Below, in pieces: positions 35,650 to 45,726 of a DNA stretch of 64,000 bases (position 1 is the stretch's first letter; every line of letters starts with the position of its first letter). This DNA comes from Prostheceraeus crozeri (Eukaryota > Platyhelminthes > Polycladida > Euryleptidae), in the NCBI GenBank assembly GCA_907163375.1, contig CAJQUW010011032.1, positions 62,001-126,000 on the forward strand, given 5' to 3'. Both the position numbers and the translations under genes were made by a program. The notes under the pieces are model-generated. The model saw nothing but the letters and a program-made list of their open reading frames with translations, was not told where the DNA came from and did no database searches.

Positions 35650-36028
35650 AAAAGGGAAATTATATAGGGAGACATGAGTATAAAATTTTAAAAATTTCGT
35701 GATGACATAGCTTGGCGTAAGTTTACATAGATGTTATCAAGTTCTATATGTCTATTGATGGAGTGGTCTGAGGAGTACCAAGCTTCCATGAATTCACGAC
35801 CATATCTATGTTCACATGAGTTGATGGTTTTTGCACTACTCCAATCAAATGTATGGTCTTCTTCAACGCAATGAGTTGATATTTGTGAACGCTGATCAAT
35901 CCTCTTTACTGCTAGTCGATGTTCATGAACTCTTGTTGACAGCTGTTTTCCAGTTTGTCCAATGTATTTTTGTTGACAGTTGGAGCAATCAATTTGGTAA
36001 ATGACGTTTCTTCGTTCTAAATCAGATT

Positions 36029-38062
36029 TTAATTTTTTTGGTTAAAGAGCTGATTTTTCAATGTAGTTGTTGGTTTGTGGGCGATCTTTATATCGTGCTT
36101 TTGAAACATACGGCTCAATGTTTCAGAAATACCATTAATGTATGGTAGTGTGTAATAAGTTTGTTTTCTTTGTTCTTGTTCTTCTATTGTTGTAGTTTGT
36201 TGGACTTCATTGTTTTGTTTTAATTGTTCTTTCATTTGTGACCAAGTTCTTTCAATGAATTGCTTTGGATAATTGTTATTTTGGAAAAGTTGGAAAAGAA
36301 ATTTAATTTCATTGTTTTTATTCTCCTCAGTACTACAGTGAGTTATTGTTCTCTGAAATAAAGTACGAATACAATTCCTCTTGTGGATGACTGGGTGATT
36401 GCTGTTGAAGTTAAGGATTGTTCCTGCATAGGCTTTCTTCCTATGAACACTTGTTTCAGTAGAGCCATCACTATTTCTTTTAACCAAGATGTCGAGGAAT
36501 GCCAGTTCTCCATTTCTTTCAACTTCATGAGTAAATGTGATTCCGGGAAAGATTGAATTAAGTGTTAAGAGCATGTCATTCAAGTCATTTCGTTTCATGA
36601 TAACAAAAGTGTCGTCGACGTAGCGCAACCAAAATTTGGGTTGTAACTTGGAAATGGCAATGTTTTCTAACTTTTGCATAACTAATTCAGCAAGTAAACC
36701 TGAAATAGGTGATCCCATAGGCGTACCTTTATTTTGTTCGAAGAATCGGTTCTTAAATGAAAAATAAATGTTGAGGCACAGAGATATCAGTTCTAACAAA
36801 ACAGTATTAGATAAGGAATGAGGATGAATAGAAAGGAATTCTGTTACACATGATTTTGCCAAATCTAATTGGATTGAGGGGTATAAGGATATGACATCAA
36901 AGCTAACCATCAATTCATCTTCTGCAACAGAAGTGCACTTCAATTTGCTCAAAAATTCTTGCGAATTGTTAATTGAAAAAGATGAGTGAGAAGCTAAATC
37001 TTTCAATTTCTTGAAAAGCCATTTGGTCAAATAATAAGTAGGCGAATCAACAAGGGAAACAACTGGGCGAAGTGGATAGTTTTCCTTGTGGAGCTTTGGA
37101 AGTCCATAAATTTCAGCTATCGTGGTTTCTTTTGGAGAAATAAATTTGTAATCTTCAGCAGAAATAACTTTTTTCTTCTTCAATGTCAGTAGATACTTTT
37201 CCATTTTCCTGATTTGAGTTGTAGTTGGATCATTCATAACTTCACAGTAACTGGTTGAGTCTGAAAGGATTTCAATCATTTTATCATCATATTGACTTCG
37301 GTCTAGAATGGCTGTGGATCCTCCTTTATCTGCTGGAAGAATTATAATTGAAGAATCAGACTTCAAAGATTTGAGTGCCTTTTGTTCCTCACGTGAGAAT
37401 ATGGAATGTCTGTTGTGTTTCTTCATCTGACTAGTGAGATAACTTCTAATGGTGCTTTTATCTTCTGGTTTCAAATCATTGACAGCCATGATAAACTCAG
37501 TTTCAGCCATAAATTTGAGAGGATCAGAATCTTTTGTATTAAATTTCAAACCTTTGTTCAAAACAGCGACTTCGCTCTCGGATAAGTTTCTACTGGAAAG
37601 ATTGACTACCTTCTTTTCGTTGAAAACGTCTTTGTCAGAATCAAGCTTCAATTTCTTTAGCTTTATTACCATCTGTTGTCTCTTCTTTTCTTCTGCATAT
37701 TTGTTTGTTGTGGAAATTGCTGATTTCAATTGAAAAAAATGAATTCGAGTTAAAGAGGATTCACACAAACTTTGGAATTCTTCTGCTTGACTGGTAAAGC
37801 GATCTAAACGACGATGGGCATCTTGAAATAAAACTTTCATCATTTGTTTTCCATTACTCTTTGCTATTTCGAAACCAAGACGTGAAGGTACTGGAGGTTT
37901 ATACTGAATTGAACGTGGAAGAATATCAGATCTTTTACAATCATGAAGGAAATGAAGCTGTTGTTTTGTTGTTATTATTCGATGTTCAAATTTCTCCCAT
38001 TTTCTGGCAAATGAAAGGACAGTCGGTTCATATTGATTGCGAATTATTTTGAAAATTTGCAT
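36029..38062 (-). pseudogene. PLE array unit 1, RT-endonuclease ORF, C-terminus out of frame
   Basis: The 3'-most unit. The RT is whole, but the open frame stops at 677 codons because the frame is lost just before the GIY-YIG domain; the domain's DNA is still present down to about 35688. The GIY-YIG enzyme is what nicks the target, so this copy should not encode a full protein. Marker residues: Ala67, Gly247-Gly248, Asp339, Thr509; spacer base a. Confidence 0.9.
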
Positions 38063-38116
38063 CCTGAGTGTGATTGATTTAACAAAAAGATGTCTTCAGG
38101 AATAAGATGTAATTAA

Positions 38117-38158
38117 CCACAAATTTTCAGGCTGTTGCTTCAGCTCGTCGTCAGGTGG
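38117..38158 (-). ncRNA. Candidate hammerhead ribozyme in the spacer of units 1 and 2
   Basis: On the minus-strand RNA: stem I CCAC/GUGG is flush against CUGACGA (consensus CUGANGA). A short stem II follows (GCUG, loop AAGCAA, CAGC, with a poor base pair next to the core), then GAAA, then a minimal palindromic helix III (AAUU) and U|GUGG as the cleavage point. Outside, AUAUAAUU (plus-strand positions 38167-38174) can pair with AAUUACAU (38107-38114), extending stem I. Hammerheads with tiny helix III are reported from PLEs. Weak points: the 10.1-11.1 pair is C/U rather than G-C, and helix III may need a dimer. Activity is unproven. Confidence 0.55.
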
Positions 38159-38196
38159 AAAAGGGAAATTATATAGGGAGACATGAGTATAAAATT

Positions 38197-40572
38197 TTAA
38201 AAATTTCGTGATGACATAGCTTGGCGTAAGTTTACATAGATGTTATCAAGTTCTATATGTCTATTGATGGAGTGGTCTGAGGAGTACCAAGCTTCCATGA
38301 ATTCACGACCATATCTATGTTCACATGAGTTGATGGTTTTTGCACTACTCCAATCAAATGTATGGTCTTCTTCAACGCAATGAGTTGATATTTGTGAACG
38401 CTGATCAATCCTCTTTACTGCTAGTCGATGTTCATGAACTCTTGTTGACAGCTGTTTTCCAGTTTGTCCAATGTATTTTTGTTGACAGTTGGAGCAATCA
38501 ATTTGGTAAATGACGTTTCTTCGTTCTAAATCAGATTTTAATTTTTTTGGTTTAAAGAGCTGATTTTTCAATGTAGTTGTTGGTTTGTGGGCGATCTTTA
38601 TATCGTGCTTTTGAAACATACGGCTCAATGTTTCAGAAATACCATTAATGTATGGTAGTGTGTAATAAGTTTGTTTTCTTTGTTCTTGTTCTTCTATTGT
38701 TGTAGTTTGTTGGACTTCATTGTTTTGTTTTAATTGTTCTTTCATTTGTGACCAAGTTCTTTCAATGAATTGCTTTGGATAATTGTTATTTTGGAAAAGT
38801 TGGAAAAGAAATTTAATTTCATTGTTTTTATTCTCCTCAGTACTACAGTGAGTTATTGTTCTCTGAAATAAAGTACGAATACAATTCCTCTTGTGGATGA
38901 CTGGGTGATTGCTGTTGAAGTTAAGGATTGTTCCTGCATAGGCTTTCTTCCTATGAACACTTGTTTCAGTAGAGCCATCACTATTTCTTTTAACCAAGAT
39001 GTCGAGGAATGCCAGTTCTCCATTTCTTTCAACTTCATGAGTAAATGTGATTCCGGGAAAGATTGAATTAAGTGTTAAGAGCATGTCATTCAAGTCATTT
39101 CGTTTCATGATAACAAAAGTGTCGTCGACGTAGCGCAACCAAAATTTGGGTTGTAACTTGGAAATGGCAATGTTTTCTAACTTTTGCATAACTAATTCAG
39201 CAAGTAAACCTGAAATAGGTGATCCCATAGGCGTACCTTTATTTTGTTCGAAGAATCGGTTCTTAAATGAAAAATAAATGTTGAGGCACAGAGATATCAG
39301 TTCTAACAAAACAGTATTAGATAAGGAATGAGGATGAATAGAAAGGAATTCTGTTACACATGATTTTGCCAAATCTAATTGGATTGAGGGGTATAAGGAT
39401 ATGACATCAAAGCTAACCATCAATTCATCTTCTGCAACAGAAGTGCACTTCAATTTGCTCAAAAATTCTTGCGAATTGTTAATTGAAAAAGATGAGTGAG
39501 AAGCTAAATCTTTCAATTTCTTGAAAAGCCATTTGGTCAAATAATAAGTAGGCGAATCAACAAGGGAAACAACTGGGCGAAGTGGATAGTTTTCCTTGTG
39601 GAGCTTTGGAAGTCCATAAATTTCAGCTATCGTGGTTTCTTTTGGAGAAATAAATTTGTAATCTTCAGCAGAAATAACTTTTTTCTTCTTCAATGTCAGT
39701 AGATACTTTTCCATTTTCCTGATTTGAGTTGTAGTTGGATCATTCATAACTTCACAGTAACTGGTTGAGTCTGAAAGGATTTCAATCATTTTATCATCAT
39801 ATTGACTTCGGTCTAGAATGGCTGTGGATTCTCTTTTATCTGCTGGAAGAATTATAATTGAAGAATCAGACTTCAAAGATTTGAGTGCCTTTTGTTCCTC
39901 ACGTGAGAATATGGAATGTCTGTTGTGTTTCTTCATCTGACTAGTGAGATAACTTCTAATGGTGCTTTTATCTTCTGGTTTCAAATCATTGACAGCCATG
40001 ATAAACTCAGTTTCAGCCATAAATTTGAGAGGATCAGAATCTTTTGTATTAAATTTCAAACCTTTGTTCAAAACAGCGACTTCGCTCTCGGATAAGTTTC
40101 TACTGGAAAGATTGACTACCTTCTTTTCGTTGAAAACGTCTTTGTCAGAATCAAGCTTCAATTTCTTTAGCTTTATTACCATCTGTTGTCTCTTCTTTTC
40201 TTCTGCATATTTGTTTGTTGTGGAAATTGCTGATTTCAATTGAAAAAAATGAATTCGAGTTAAAGAGGATTCACACAAACTTTGGAATTCTTCTGCTTGA
40301 CTGGTAAAGCGATCTAAACGACGATGGGCATCTTGAAATAAAACTTTCATCATTTGTTTTCCATTACTCTTTGCTATTTCGAAACCAAGACGTGAAGGTA
40401 CTGGAGGTTTATACTGAATTGAACGTGGAAGAATATCAGATCTTTTACAATCATGAAGGAAATGAAGCTGTTGTTTTGTTGTTATTATTCGATGTTCAAA
40501 TTTCTCCCATTTTCTGGCAAATGAAAGGACAGTCGGTTCATATTGATTGCGAATTATTTTGAAAATTTGCAT
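38197..40572 (-). CDS. Penelope-like RT + GIY-YIG endonuclease, array unit 2
   Basis: 791 residues, starting MQIFKIIRNQ. Residues 1-230 are a basic, helical N-terminal region. RT: ILPADK at 241-246, GLPKLHK at 320-326 and RPVVSLVDSPTYYLTKWL at 332-349, motif A SFDVISLYPS (Asp389), motif B GTPMGSPISG (446-455), motif C YVDD (481-484), LAFLDILVKR (520-529). Linker 530-685. GIY-YIG: VIYQI (687-691), KYIGQTG (699-705), RVHEH (711-715), HTFDW (737-741), catalytic-type Glu760 in REFMEAW. This is the standard PLE design: the endonuclease nicks DNA and the RT primes from it. All key residues are present, so it looks functional. Markers: Ala67, Arg247-Glu248, Asp339, Thr509; spacer a. The clade within PLEs (Penelope/Poseidon-like) is a guess. 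Confidence 0.95.
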   Translation of the reverse strand: MQIFKIIRNQYEPTVLSFARKWEKFEHRIITTKQQLHFLHDCKRSDILPRSIQYKPPVPSRLGFEIAKSNGKQMMKVLFQDAHRRLDRFTSQAEEFQSLCESSLTRIHFFQLKSAISTTNKYAEEKKRQQMVIKLKKLKLDSDKDVFNEKKVVNLSSRNLSESEVAVLNKGLKFNTKDSDPLKFMAETEFIMAVNDLKPEDKSTIRSYLTSQMKKHNRHSIFSREEQKALKSLKSDSSIIILPADKRESTAILDRSQYDDKMIEILSDSTSYCEVMNDPTTTQIRKMEKYLLTLKKKKVISAEDYKFISPKETTIAEIYGLPKLHKENYPLRPVVSLVDSPTYYLTKWLFKKLKDLASHSSFSINNSQEFLSKLKCTSVAEDELMVSFDVISLYPSIQLDLAKSCVTEFLSIHPHSLSNTVLLELISLCLNIYFSFKNRFFEQNKGTPMGSPISGLLAELVMQKLENIAISKLQPKFWLRYVDDTFVIMKRNDLNDMLLTLNSIFPGITFTHEVERNGELAFLDILVKRNSDGSTETSVHRKKAYAGTILNFNSNHPVIHKRNCIRTLFQRTITHCSTEENKNNEIKFLFQLFQNNNYPKQFIERTWSQMKEQLKQNNEVQQTTTIEEQEQRKQTYYTLPYINGISETLSRMFQKHDIKIAHKPTTTLKNQLFKPKKLKSDLERRNVIYQIDCSNCQQKYIGQTGKQLSTRVHEHRLAVKRIDQRSQISTHCVEEDHTFDWSSAKTINSCEHRYGREFMEAWYSSDHSINRHIELDNIYVNLRQAMSSRNF

Positions 40573-40626
40573 CCTGAGTGTGATTGATTTAACAAAAAGA
40601 TGTCTTCAGGAATAAGATGTAATTAA

Positions 40627-40668
40627 CCACAAATTTTCAGGCTGTTGCTTCAGCTCGTCGTCAGGTGG
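40627..40668 (-). ncRNA. Candidate hammerhead ribozyme, spacer of units 2 and 3
   Basis: Identical core. The spacer has the c variant, which removes one pair from the outer part of stem I and leaves the core unchanged. Confidence 0.55.
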
Positions 40669-40706
40669 AAAAGGGACATTATATAGGGAGACATGAGTAT
40701 AAAATT

Positions 40707-43082
40707 TTAAAAATTTCGTGATGACATAGCTTGGCGTAAGTTTACATAGATGTTATCAAGTTCTATATGTCTATTGATGGAGTGGTCTGAGGAGTACCAA
40801 GCTTCCATGAATTCACGACCATATCTATGTTCACATGAGTTGATGGTTTTTGCACTACTCCAATCAAATGTATGGTCTTCTTCAACGCAATGAGTTGATA
40901 TTTGTGAACGCTGATCAATCCTCTTTACTGCTAGTCGATGTTCATGAACTCTTGTTGACAGCTGTTTTCCAGTTTGTCCAATGTATTTTTGTTGACAGTT
41001 GGAGCAATCAATTTGGTAAATGACGTTTCTTCGTTCTAAATCAGATTTTAATTTTTTTGGTTTAAAGAGCTGATTTTTCAATGTAGTTGTTGGTTTGTGG
41101 GCGATCTTTATATCGTGCTTTTGAAACATACGGCTCAATGTTTCAGAAATACCATTAATGTATGGTAGTGTGTAATAAGTTTGTTTTCTTTGTTCTTGTT
41201 CTTCTATTGTTGTAGTTTGTTGGACTTCATTGTTTTGTTTTAATTGTTCTTTCATTTGTGACCAAGTTCTTTCAATGAATTGCTTTGGATAATTGTTATT
41301 TTGGAAAAGTTGGAAAAGAAATTTAATTTCATTGTTTTTATTCTCCTCAGTACTACAGTGAGTTATTGTTCTCTGAAATAAAGTACGAATACAATTCCTC
41401 TTGTGGATGACTGGGTGATTGCTGTTGAAGTTAAGGATTGTTCCTGCATAGGCTTTCTTCCTATGAACACTTGTTTCAGTAGAGCCATCACTATTTCTTT
41501 TAACCAAGATGTCGAGGAATGCCAGTTCTCCATTTCTTTCAACTTCATGAGTAAATTTGATTCCGGGAAAGATTGAATTAAGTGTTAAGAGCATGTCATT
41601 CAAGTCATTTCGTTTCATGATAACAAAAGTGTCGTCGACGTAGCGCAACCAAAATTTGGGTTGTAACTTGGAAATGGCAATGTTTTCTAACTTTTGCATA
41701 ACTAATTCAGCAAGTAAACCTGAAATAGGTGATCCCATAGGCGTACCTTTATTTTGTTCGAAGAATCGGTTCTTAAATGAAAAATAAATGTTGAGGCACA
41801 GAGATATCAGTTCTAACAAAACAGTATTAGATAAGGAATGAGGATGAATAGAAAGGAATTCTGTTACACATGATTTTGCCAAATCTAATTGGATTGAGGG
41901 GTATAAGGATATGACATCAAAGCTAACCATCAATTCATCTTCTGCAACAGAAGTGCACTTCAATTTGCTCAAAAATTCTTGCGAATTGTTAATTGAAAAA
42001 GATGAGTGAGAAGCTAAATCTTTCAATTTCTTGAAAAGCCATTTGGTCAAATAATAAGTAGGCGAATCAACAAGGGAAACAACTGGGCGAAGTGGATAGT
42101 TTTCCTTGTGGAGCTTTGGAAGTCCATAAATTTCAGCTATCGTGGTTTCTTTTGGAGAAATAAATTTGTAATCTTCAGCAGAAATAACTTTTTTCTTCTT
42201 CAATGTCAGTAGATACTTTTCCATTTTCCTGATTTGAGTTGTAGTTGGATCATTCATAACTTCACAGTAACTGGTTGAGTCTGAAAGGATTTCAATCATT
42301 TTATCATCATATTGACTTCGGTCTAGAATGGCTGTGGATTCTCTTTTATCTGCTGGAAGAATTATAATTGAAGAATCAGACTTCAAAGATTTGAGTGCCT
42401 TTTGTTCCTCACGTGAGAATATGGAATGTCTGTTGTGTTTCTTCATCTGACTAGTGAGATAACTTCTAATGGTGCTTTTATCTTCTGGTTTCAAATCATT
42501 GACAGCCATGATAAACTCAGTTTCAGCCATAAATTTGAGAGGATCAGAATCTTTTGTATTAAATTTCAAACCTTTGTTCAAAACAGCGACTTCGCTCTCG
42601 GATAAGTTTCTACTGGAAAGATTGACTACCTTCTTTTCGTTGAAAACGTCTTTGTCAGAATCAAGCTTCAATTTCTTTAGCTTTATTACCATCTGTTGTC
42701 TCTTCTTTTCTTCTGCATATTTGTTTGTTGTGGAAATTGCTGATTTCAATTGAAAAAAATGAATTCGAGTTAAAGAGGATTCACACAAACTTTGGAATTC
42801 TTCTGCTTGACTGGTAAAGCGATCTAAACGACGATGGGCATCTTGAAATAAAACTTTCATCATTTGTTTTCCATTACTCTTTGATATTTCGAAACCAAGA
42901 CGTGAAGGTACTGGAGGTTTATACTGAATTGAACGTGGAAGAATATCAGATCTTTTACAATCATGAAGGAAATGAAGCTGTTGTTTTGTTGTTATTATTC
43001 GATGTTCAAATTTCTCCCATTTTCTGGCAAATGAAAGGACAGTCGGTTCATATTGATTGCGAATTATTTTGAAAATTTGCAT
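40707..43082 (-). CDS. Penelope-like RT + GIY-YIG endonuclease, array unit 3
   Basis: Full 791-residue ORF with every RT and GIY-YIG motif described for unit 2. Markers: Ser67, Arg247-Glu248, Asp339, Lys509; spacer base c. It shares all markers with unit 4 except residue 248. Confidence 0.95.
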   Translation of the reverse strand: MQIFKIIRNQYEPTVLSFARKWEKFEHRIITTKQQLHFLHDCKRSDILPRSIQYKPPVPSRLGFEISKSNGKQMMKVLFQDAHRRLDRFTSQAEEFQSLCESSLTRIHFFQLKSAISTTNKYAEEKKRQQMVIKLKKLKLDSDKDVFNEKKVVNLSSRNLSESEVAVLNKGLKFNTKDSDPLKFMAETEFIMAVNDLKPEDKSTIRSYLTSQMKKHNRHSIFSREEQKALKSLKSDSSIIILPADKRESTAILDRSQYDDKMIEILSDSTSYCEVMNDPTTTQIRKMEKYLLTLKKKKVISAEDYKFISPKETTIAEIYGLPKLHKENYPLRPVVSLVDSPTYYLTKWLFKKLKDLASHSSFSINNSQEFLSKLKCTSVAEDELMVSFDVISLYPSIQLDLAKSCVTEFLSIHPHSLSNTVLLELISLCLNIYFSFKNRFFEQNKGTPMGSPISGLLAELVMQKLENIAISKLQPKFWLRYVDDTFVIMKRNDLNDMLLTLNSIFPGIKFTHEVERNGELAFLDILVKRNSDGSTETSVHRKKAYAGTILNFNSNHPVIHKRNCIRTLFQRTITHCSTEENKNNEIKFLFQLFQNNNYPKQFIERTWSQMKEQLKQNNEVQQTTTIEEQEQRKQTYYTLPYINGISETLSRMFQKHDIKIAHKPTTTLKNQLFKPKKLKSDLERRNVIYQIDCSNCQQKYIGQTGKQLSTRVHEHRLAVKRIDQRSQISTHCVEEDHTFDWSSAKTINSCEHRYGREFMEAWYSSDHSINRHIELDNIYVNLRQAMSSRNF

Positions 43083-43136
43083 CCTGAGTGTGATTGATTT
43101 AACAAAAAGATGTCTTCAGGAATAAGATGTAATTAA

Positions 43137-43178
43137 CCACAAATTTTCAGGCTGTTGCTTCAGCTCGTCGTCAGGTGG
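43137..43178 (-). ncRNA. Candidate hammerhead ribozyme, spacer of units 3 and 4
   Basis: Identical core; spacer variant c. Confidence 0.55.
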
Positions 43179-43216
43179 AAAAGGGACATTATATAGGGAG
43201 ACATGAGTATAAAATT

Positions 43217-45592
43217 TTAAAAATTTCGTGATGACATAGCTTGGCGTAAGTTTACATAGATGTTATCAAGTTCTATATGTCTATTGATGGAGTGGTCTGA
43301 GGAGTACCAAGCTTCCATGAATTCACGACCATATCTATGTTCACATGAGTTGATGGTTTTTGCACTACTCCAATCAAATGTATGGTCTTCTTCAACGCAA
43401 TGAGTTGATATTTGTGAACGCTGATCAATCCTCTTTACTGCTAGTCGATGTTCATGAACTCTTGTTGACAGCTGTTTTCCAGTTTGTCCAATGTATTTTT
43501 GTTGACAGTTGGAGCAATCAATTTGGTAAATGACGTTTCTTCGTTCTAAATCAGATTTTAATTTTTTTGGTTTAAAGAGCTGATTTTTCAATGTAGTTGT
43601 TGGTTTGTGGGCGATCTTTATATCGTGCTTTTGAAACATACGGCTCAATGTTTCAGAAATACCATTAATGTATGGTAGTGTGTAATAAGTTTGTTTTCTT
43701 TGTTCTTGTTCTTCTATTGTTGTAGTTTGTTGGACTTCATTGTTTTGTTTTAATTGTTCTTTCATTTGTGACCAAGTTCTTTCAATGAATTGCTTTGGAT
43801 AATTGTTATTTTGGAAAAGTTGGAAAAGAAATTTAATTTCATTGTTTTTATTCTCCTCAGTACTACAGTGAGTTATTGTTCTCTGAAATAAAGTACGAAT
43901 ACAATTCCTCTTGTGGATGACTGGGTGATTGCTGTTGAAGTTAAGGATTGTTCCTGCATAGGCTTTCTTCCTATGAACACTTGTTTCAGTAGAGCCATCA
44001 CTATTTCTTTTAACCAAGATGTCGAGGAATGCCAGTTCTCCATTTCTTTCAACTTCATGAGTAAATTTGATTCCGGGAAAGATTGAATTAAGTGTTAAGA
44101 GCATGTCATTCAAGTCATTTCGTTTCATGATAACAAAAGTGTCGTCGACGTAGCGCAACCAAAATTTGGGTTGTAACTTGGAAATGGCAATGTTTTCTAA
44201 CTTTTGCATAACTAATTCAGCAAGTAAACCTGAAATAGGTGATCCCATAGGCGTACCTTTATTTTGTTCGAAGAATCGGTTCTTAAATGAAAAATAAATG
44301 TTGAGGCACAGAGATATCAGTTCTAACAAAACAGTATTAGATAAGGAATGAGGATGAATAGAAAGGAATTCTGTTACACATGATTTTGCCAAATCTAATT
44401 GGATTGAGGGGTATAAGGATATGACATCAAAGCTAACCATCAATTCATCTTCTGCAACAGAAGTGCACTTCAATTTGCTCAAAAATTCTTGCGAATTGTT
44501 AATTGAAAAAGATGAGTGAGAAGCTAAATCTTTCAATTTCTTGAAAAGCCATTTGGTCAAATAATAAGTAGGCGAATCAACAAGGGAAACAACTGGGCGA
44601 AGTGGATAGTTTTCCTTGTGGAGCTTTGGAAGTCCATAAATTTCAGCTATCGTGGTTTCTTTTGGAGAAATAAATTTGTAATCTTCAGCAGAAATAACTT
44701 TTTTCTTCTTCAATGTCAGTAGATACTTTTCCATTTTCCTGATTTGAGTTGTAGTTGGATCATTCATAACTTCACAGTAACTGGTTGAGTCTGAAAGGAT
44801 TTCAATCATTTTATCATCATATTGACTTCGGTCTAGAATGGCTGTGGATCCTCTTTTATCTGCTGGAAGAATTATAATTGAAGAATCAGACTTCAAAGAT
44901 TTGAGTGCCTTTTGTTCCTCACGTGAGAATATGGAATGTCTGTTGTGTTTCTTCATCTGACTAGTGAGATAACTTCTAATGGTGCTTTTATCTTCTGGTT
45001 TCAAATCATTGACAGCCATGATAAACTCAGTTTCAGCCATAAATTTGAGAGGATCAGAATCTTTTGTATTAAATTTCAAACCTTTGTTCAAAACAGCGAC
45101 TTCGCTCTCGGATAAGTTTCTACTGGAAAGATTGACTACCTTCTTTTCGTTGAAAACGTCTTTGTCAGAATCAAGCTTCAATTTCTTTAGCTTTATTACC
45201 ATCTGTTGTCTCTTCTTTTCTTCTGCATATTTGTTTGTTGTGGAAATTGCTGATTTCAATTGAAAAAAATGAATTCGAGTTAAAGAGGATTCACACAAAC
45301 TTTGGAATTCTTCTGCTTGACTGGTAAAGCGATCTAAACGACGATGGGCATCTTGAAATAAAACTTTCATCATTTGTTTTCCATTACTCTTTGATATTTC
45401 GAAACCAAGACGTGAAGGTACTGGAGGTTTATACTGAATTGAACGTGGAAGAATATCAGATCTTTTACAATCATGAAGGAAATGAAGCTGTTGTTTTGTT
45501 GTTATTATTCGATGTTCAAATTTCTCCCATTTTCTGGCAAATGAAAGGACAGTCGGTTCATATTGATTGCGAATTATTTTGAAAATTTGCAT
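43217..45592 (-). CDS. Penelope-like RT + GIY-YIG endonuclease, array unit 4
   Basis: Full 791-residue ORF. Markers: Ser67, Arg247-Gly248, Asp339, Lys509; spacer c. The Arg-Gly pair is a one-step intermediate between the Gly-Gly and Arg-Glu forms of other units, so the latter is likely derived (ADKGG is the usual PLE form). Confidence 0.95.
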   Translation of the reverse strand: MQIFKIIRNQYEPTVLSFARKWEKFEHRIITTKQQLHFLHDCKRSDILPRSIQYKPPVPSRLGFEISKSNGKQMMKVLFQDAHRRLDRFTSQAEEFQSLCESSLTRIHFFQLKSAISTTNKYAEEKKRQQMVIKLKKLKLDSDKDVFNEKKVVNLSSRNLSESEVAVLNKGLKFNTKDSDPLKFMAETEFIMAVNDLKPEDKSTIRSYLTSQMKKHNRHSIFSREEQKALKSLKSDSSIIILPADKRGSTAILDRSQYDDKMIEILSDSTSYCEVMNDPTTTQIRKMEKYLLTLKKKKVISAEDYKFISPKETTIAEIYGLPKLHKENYPLRPVVSLVDSPTYYLTKWLFKKLKDLASHSSFSINNSQEFLSKLKCTSVAEDELMVSFDVISLYPSIQLDLAKSCVTEFLSIHPHSLSNTVLLELISLCLNIYFSFKNRFFEQNKGTPMGSPISGLLAELVMQKLENIAISKLQPKFWLRYVDDTFVIMKRNDLNDMLLTLNSIFPGIKFTHEVERNGELAFLDILVKRNSDGSTETSVHRKKAYAGTILNFNSNHPVIHKRNCIRTLFQRTITHCSTEENKNNEIKFLFQLFQNNNYPKQFIERTWSQMKEQLKQNNEVQQTTTIEEQEQRKQTYYTLPYINGISETLSRMFQKHDIKIAHKPTTTLKNQLFKPKKLKSDLERRNVIYQIDCSNCQQKYIGQTGKQLSTRVHEHRLAVKRIDQRSQISTHCVEEDHTFDWSSAKTINSCEHRYGREFMEAWYSSDHSINRHIELDNIYVNLRQAMSSRNF

Positions 45593-45646
45593 CCTGAGTG
45601 TGATTGATTTAACAAAAAGATGTCTTCAGGAATAAGATGTAATTAA

Positions 45647-45688
45647 CCACAAATTTTCAGGCTGTTGCTTCAGCTCGTCGTCAGGTGG
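45647..45688 (-). ncRNA. Candidate hammerhead ribozyme, spacer of units 4 and 5
   Basis: Identical core; spacer variant c. Confidence 0.55.
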
Positions 45689-45726
45689 AAAAGGGACATT
45701 ATATAGGGAGACATGAGTATAAAATT

